A DNA stretch of 64,000 nt from an uncultured Bacilli bacterium (GTDB lineage: Bacteria; Bacillota_I; Bacilli_A; RF39; UBA660): contig CAKPLN010000006.1 in the NCBI GenBank assembly GCA_934167665.1, positions 16,634-80,633 of the forward strand, written 5' to 3'. Position numbers and translations under genes: made by a program. The stretch's first letter is position 1; every line of letters starts with the position of its first letter. The notes under the pieces are model-generated. The model did not search any database. It was not told the DNA's origin and saw nothing but the letters and a program-made list of their open reading frames with translations. Shown here piece after piece: positions 61,337-64,000 of this stretch.

Positions 61337-62319
61337 AACAATTTATATTACAATGGCATTTGAGTGAAGTTTGTAATTTAAAATGTTTACATTGCTATCA
61401 AGAAAAACATAAACCTATTGCACTGTCATATTCACAATTATTGAATATCCTTAATCAATATAGAGAACTTTTAAAAAGATTAAAAGTTAAAGGACACATT
61501 AATTTAACTGGTGGAGAACCATTGTGTTCTCCCTATTTTTTTAAAATACTAGATGAATTTAAAAAAGATAAAGAACTATATTCATTTTCTATACTTACAA
61601 ATGGAACATTAATTACTGATGAAATTGCAAAAAAAATAAGCGAATACAATCCAGAATATGTTCAAGTCAGTTTAGAGGGTGGAAAGAAAACAAATGACTA
61701 TATAAGAGGAAAAAATGTATATAAAAAAGTAGCAAATGCTATTAAATACTTGAAAAAATATAATGTATTTGTATCAATATCCTTTACTGCTACCAGAATT
61801 AATTATAAAGAATTTCCAGATGTAGTTAGATATGCTGAAAAATATGGTGTAGATAATGTTTGGTCTGATAGATTTATTCCATTAAGTAAAGATAGTGAAA
61901 TTAATTTACAAATGTCAAAAGAAGAAACAAATAAATATCTAAAAATAATGGAGAATGAAAGAATAAGATTAAGGCTTAAAAAAAGCAAAACAAATGTTGC
62001 TATGTATAGAGCATTACAATTTCAAATGACTAATGATTATCCATATACTTGTACAGCAGGGAAAAGTCTTTTAACGGTTATGGAAAATGGTGATTTAGTA
62101 CCATGTAGAAGAATGCCAATAGTCGTAGGTAACTTGCTAAATAATAATATGTATGATTTATACAAAAATAGTAAAATATTAAAAGAGCTTCAAAAGGATA
62201 CAACACCAGACGATTGTAAAAATTGTGAACATTCTAAAAAGTGTTCTGGTGGATTAAAATGCTTAACCTATTCAATATACAAAGATTTAAATCATAAAGA
62301 TGTTGGATGCGATAAATAA
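61330..62319 (+). CDS. Radical SAM/SPASM-domain enzyme
   Basis: ATG 61330 (329 aa) is chosen because GGAGG lies 3 nt upstream and the protein then begins like the family; an upstream ATG at 61270 would read the neighbour's Cys/Gly tail in another frame. The iron-sulfur motif CNLKCLHC is at residues 15-22. NLTGGEPLCSP follows near residue 60. A SPASM-like C-terminus has Cys in YTCTAGKSL, VPCRR, DDCKNCEHSKKCSGG and KCLTYS, enough for auxiliary clusters. SPASM enzymes form thioether or C-C bonds in peptides, or mature enzymes. Its start overlaps the end of the DUF2207 gene by 7 bp, implying coupling and a shared task. Confidence 0.88.
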   Translation: MVKQFILQWHLSEVCNLKCLHCYQEKHKPIALSYSQLLNILNQYRELLKRLKVKGHINLTGGEPLCSPYFFKILDEFKKDKELYSFSILTNGTLITDEIAKKISEYNPEYVQVSLEGGKKTNDYIRGKNVYKKVANAIKYLKKYNVFVSISFTATRINYKEFPDVVRYAEKYGVDNVWSDRFIPLSKDSEINLQMSKEETNKYLKIMENERIRLRLKKSKTNVAMYRALQFQMTNDYPYTCTAGKSLLTVMENGDLVPCRRMPIVVGNLLNNNMYDLYKNSKILKELQKDTTPDDCKNCEHSKKCSGGLKCLTYSIYKDLNHKDVGCDK

Positions 62320-62320
62320 T

Positions 62321-62361
62321 AAAAGACGATAGCTTATAATTCAAAGCCATCGTCTTTTTCT
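62321..62361. terminator. Bidirectional terminator
   Basis: AAAGACGAT / ATCGTCTTT, one mismatch, then GCTT/AAGC, with T runs on both strands, between the convergent radical SAM and relaxase genes. Confidence 0.85.
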
Positions 62362-63673
62362 TTATCTTCTTTATCAGTATAAAAATCTGCAGCTGATTCT
62401 TCCATTTCATAGTTAATATGTTTAGTTGCTTTTTCAATTTCTTTCTTATTAAATAAATTAAATCCTTTAAATATACTTTGTTCTTTTCTTTTAACTTCTG
62501 GATCATATTGTTGCTTAAAATATTTTAAACCTAAACCACTATGATTAAATAAATGGTCAACTATTGTTTTAATAAATTCTGGTAATTTTTGAAAGACTTT
62601 GTTTAAGTGATTAATAAGATAATCTGTTTTTTTTTTTAAATCATTATATTTATGTTCATATTGATAGTTTAATCTTTTCAAATCTTCATTTTCTTCTTTT
62701 AATTTTTCATTTTCATCCCAAAGTTGATTTTTAGATTTAATAATGACTTTATTATTAATCTTTTTCTTTTTATCTATTTCATCAACTATATCAGTTATAT
62801 CTTTATTAAGTTTAGTAATTTGTTTATTGATAGATTCTTTATTATCTTCCAAATCAGACACTTCATTTTTAAGATTAGATATTTCTTGTTTTAAGCCTTT
62901 AACTTTTTCGTTATAGATTTTTCTTTCATAAGGAGTAATATCTCTATTTTTACCTTTTTGTTTTTTTTAAGAGTATTATCTAATTGATAAACTTGATTAA
63001 ACTCATTAATACATCTTTCTCTCATTTTATCTTGAATAACTACTAATGATTCTTTTGTGAATATTGATGTTTTACCAACTTGTATAGACATACCAGTTTT
63101 ACAATTATATTTAATTGGTACACCTACAATATGCATATGTGGACTAGTTTCATCATAATGAATGATAGCACTACATATTTTAAAGTTTGAAACTACCATT
63201 TCTAGATCATTAACTTGTTTTGAATATACACTAGTCATTTTATGTTTATAATTTAAACTTTTGGTATCCCAAAATTTCTTATCCCCGAGTTCAATTATCA
63301 TTTCACAAGCTAAATCACTTTTAGAATTATCACTAACTTTTTTAAAGTAATTATTTATTTTTCTATCATTTCTAGTTTGTTTATTATTATATTCAATTCT
63401 TGCTTCTTCAAATTCATTTTTATAAAAGTTTTCTATATCTTTATAAAGGGAAGAAGTACCTTTAACAATAATTATTTCATCTTGTTTATTATCATACATT
63501 CGATAATTATGATGATCTACTTTTGATAATTGTTTAGCATTTTGTATTGCATTATTGCTCATAGAAGAGGTACCACTAATATTATTTTTAGCAGAATTTC
63601 TAACATTATTTTTCTTATTTTTGTCACTACCTAAATGTAGTGAATATGCAAGTTCACTTATAACAATCACCAT
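62334..63673 (-). pseudogene. mob: MobV/Pre-type plasmid relaxase, reading frame split at an A8 run
   Basis: The first part (from about 63673, MVIVISELAYSLHLG) carries the MobV core: NYRMYDNKQDEIIIVKGTSS, an Arg/Lys-rich helix and the metal site HYDETSPHMHIVGVPI. The frame then meets a run of eight A (62971-62978) and would end at 62891 (KSITKKLKA). One frame back the family sequence continues without a gap: KQKGKNRDITPYERKIYNE, then a long coiled coil (about 62600-62880), to a stop at 62334. The slip sequence is A AAA AAC in the zero frame. So it is either a single-base loss or a programmed -1 frameshift. Start: ATG 63673 is very near AAAGG; a GTG at 63706 has no ribosome-binding site. MobV nicks plasmid DNA at oriT for mobilisation; no replication or integrase gene is in the window, so this is a piece of a mobile element. 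Confidence 0.75.
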
Positions 63674-63691
63674 CCTTTCTTTTTGGGATGG
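63670..63691 (-). promoter_or_regulatory. Hairpin over the relaxase start codon
   Basis: CCATCC (63686-63691 on the minus strand) pairs with GGATGG (63670-63675), 6 bp, loop of 10. The ATG at 63673 and its AAAGG are in the stem and loop, which would hold translation down. Confidence 0.45.
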
Positions 63692-63711
63692 ATGATTTAT
63701 AAACACAAAAA

Positions 63712-63852
63712 AATCATTCTTTCGAATGATTCATATATGTAAGTTCGGATTTTCCGAACAGATTCCTCAATGGAGCCCTTATGGTTCTGGTAAAACAACC
63801 ATTAAAAGCAACAATTTATAGGTAGTAATAACTACTAACTAAAATTAGTATA
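63712..63852 (-). ncRNA. Candidate small structured RNA B / leader attenuator of the relaxase gene
   Basis: Minus strand: -10 TATACT (63847-63852), 5' hairpin GTAGT/ACTAC (63822-63835), ATGGTT/AACCAT (63781-63802), core GCTCCATT (63769-63776), stem GTTCGGA/TCCGAAC (63743-63759). A GAAA-capped terminator AATCATTC/GAATGATT (63712-63731) with a T run ends it about 40 bp before the relaxase start. It could be a free RNA or an attenuator. Confidence 0.45.
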
Positions 63853-64000
63853 ACATGGTTTTAGTAAAATTAACCAACATTTTAATATTTTAAGTAAATA
63901 AAATGATATAATAGGAACTGAAAGACAAATAGTAATTTGCCGATAATCATTTTTTGAACAAAAGTTGTAACTTTTTTAAAATATGTTACTATGTAGTTGA
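63853..64000. other. AT-rich end of window
   Basis: It holds a possible -35 for RNA B (TTGGTT or TGGTTA on the minus strand, 63870-63877). AAAGTTGTAACTTT (near 63961-63974) is a small palindrome followed by T. No gene is seen. Confidence 0.4.

Noticed and set aside
62234..62506. A 90-codon minus-strand frame across the end of the relaxase gene
   Set aside because: It overlaps the terminator and the radical SAM gene; a shadow of the coiled-coil region.
1..64000. A reverse transcriptase or accessory (Avd) gene for the suspected DGR
   Set aside because: None of the genes in the window shows RT motifs such as YxDD in the right setting; it must lie elsewhere if it exists.
1..64000. CRISPR array, tRNA or rRNA genes
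   Set aside because: No regularly spaced short repeats and no cloverleaf or rRNA sequence were noticed in the gaps between genes.

Overview
The window is chromosomal DNA of a very AT-rich, low-GC Gram-positive bacterium. Ribosome-binding sites are of the GGAGG/AGGTG type, Rho-independent terminators are abundant, and TGA is used as a stop (for example at the end of the gene at 55986-56540), so the genetic code is standard and not the Mycoplasma code. Gene content (prepilin-like surface proteins, TagGH-like export, FemAB, a PASTA protein, LiaF-like protein) fits an uncultured gut Bacilli/Mollicutes-like lineage such as RF39. That placement is inference from style and content; no rRNA or tRNA gene is present to test it.

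Layout. 1-2.4 kb: end of a surface-type protein and the first of four near-identical prepilin-like genes. 2.6-6.8 kb: an unknown 527-residue protein, a small unknown protein and an orphan PASTA membrane protein. 7.0-15.6 kb: surface-polysaccharide block A (polymerase/GT4 fusion, three GT2 enzymes, a GT-C-like membrane protein, TagGH/Wzm-Wzt-like exporter). 15.7-18.6 kb: prepilin-like copies 2 and 3 in tandem. 18.9-28.1 kb: block B, which holds a complete CapE-CapF-CapG route to UDP-N-acetyl-L-fucosamine plus five glycosyltransferase-like genes. 28.2-37.7 kb: housekeeping and envelope genes (lipid kinase, FemX-like, TSCPD protein, LiaF-like, acyltransferase, DUF2974, Ca2+ P-type ATPase, SDR). 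37.8-41.8 kb: a small secreted protein with an ABC-2 transporter, bracketed by two deletion-fused pseudogenes. 41.9-46.6 kb: DUF2935, YdcF-like, metallophosphoesterase, prepilin-like copy 4, and a decayed BspA-like remnant. 46.6-58.3 kb: accessory enzymes (two Nudix, LRR plus transglutaminase pair, two HD proteins, nucleoside phosphorylase, XRE regulator, YbaK/PrdX, lipoprotein, JAMM protein, TraX) mixed with broken genes. 58.4-64 kb: LemA, a DUF2207 protein with a Cys/Gly-rich tail overlapped by a radical SAM/SPASM enzyme, and a frameshifted MobV-type relaxase with a structured leader.

Two systems stand out. First, the four prepilin-like proteins are almost identical over most of their length but differ sharply in the last ~40 codons. 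Changes there fall on codon positions 1 and 2 of NNT/NNC codons between invariant blocks, the signature of targets of a diversity-generating retroelement (DGR). No reverse transcriptase or template repeat lies in the window, so the driver would have to act from elsewhere. Second, the gene for the DUF2207 membrane protein, whose tail carries five regularly spaced cysteines in Gly/Ser, overlaps a SPASM radical SAM gene. This suggests post-translational modification of the tail of a membrane protein.

The polysaccharide genes, the variable prepilin-like proteins and the BspA remnant together describe a region devoted to a changeable cell surface. Long repeats supplied by the prepilin-like genes flank the polysaccharide blocks and offer a route to their loss, duplication or exchange.
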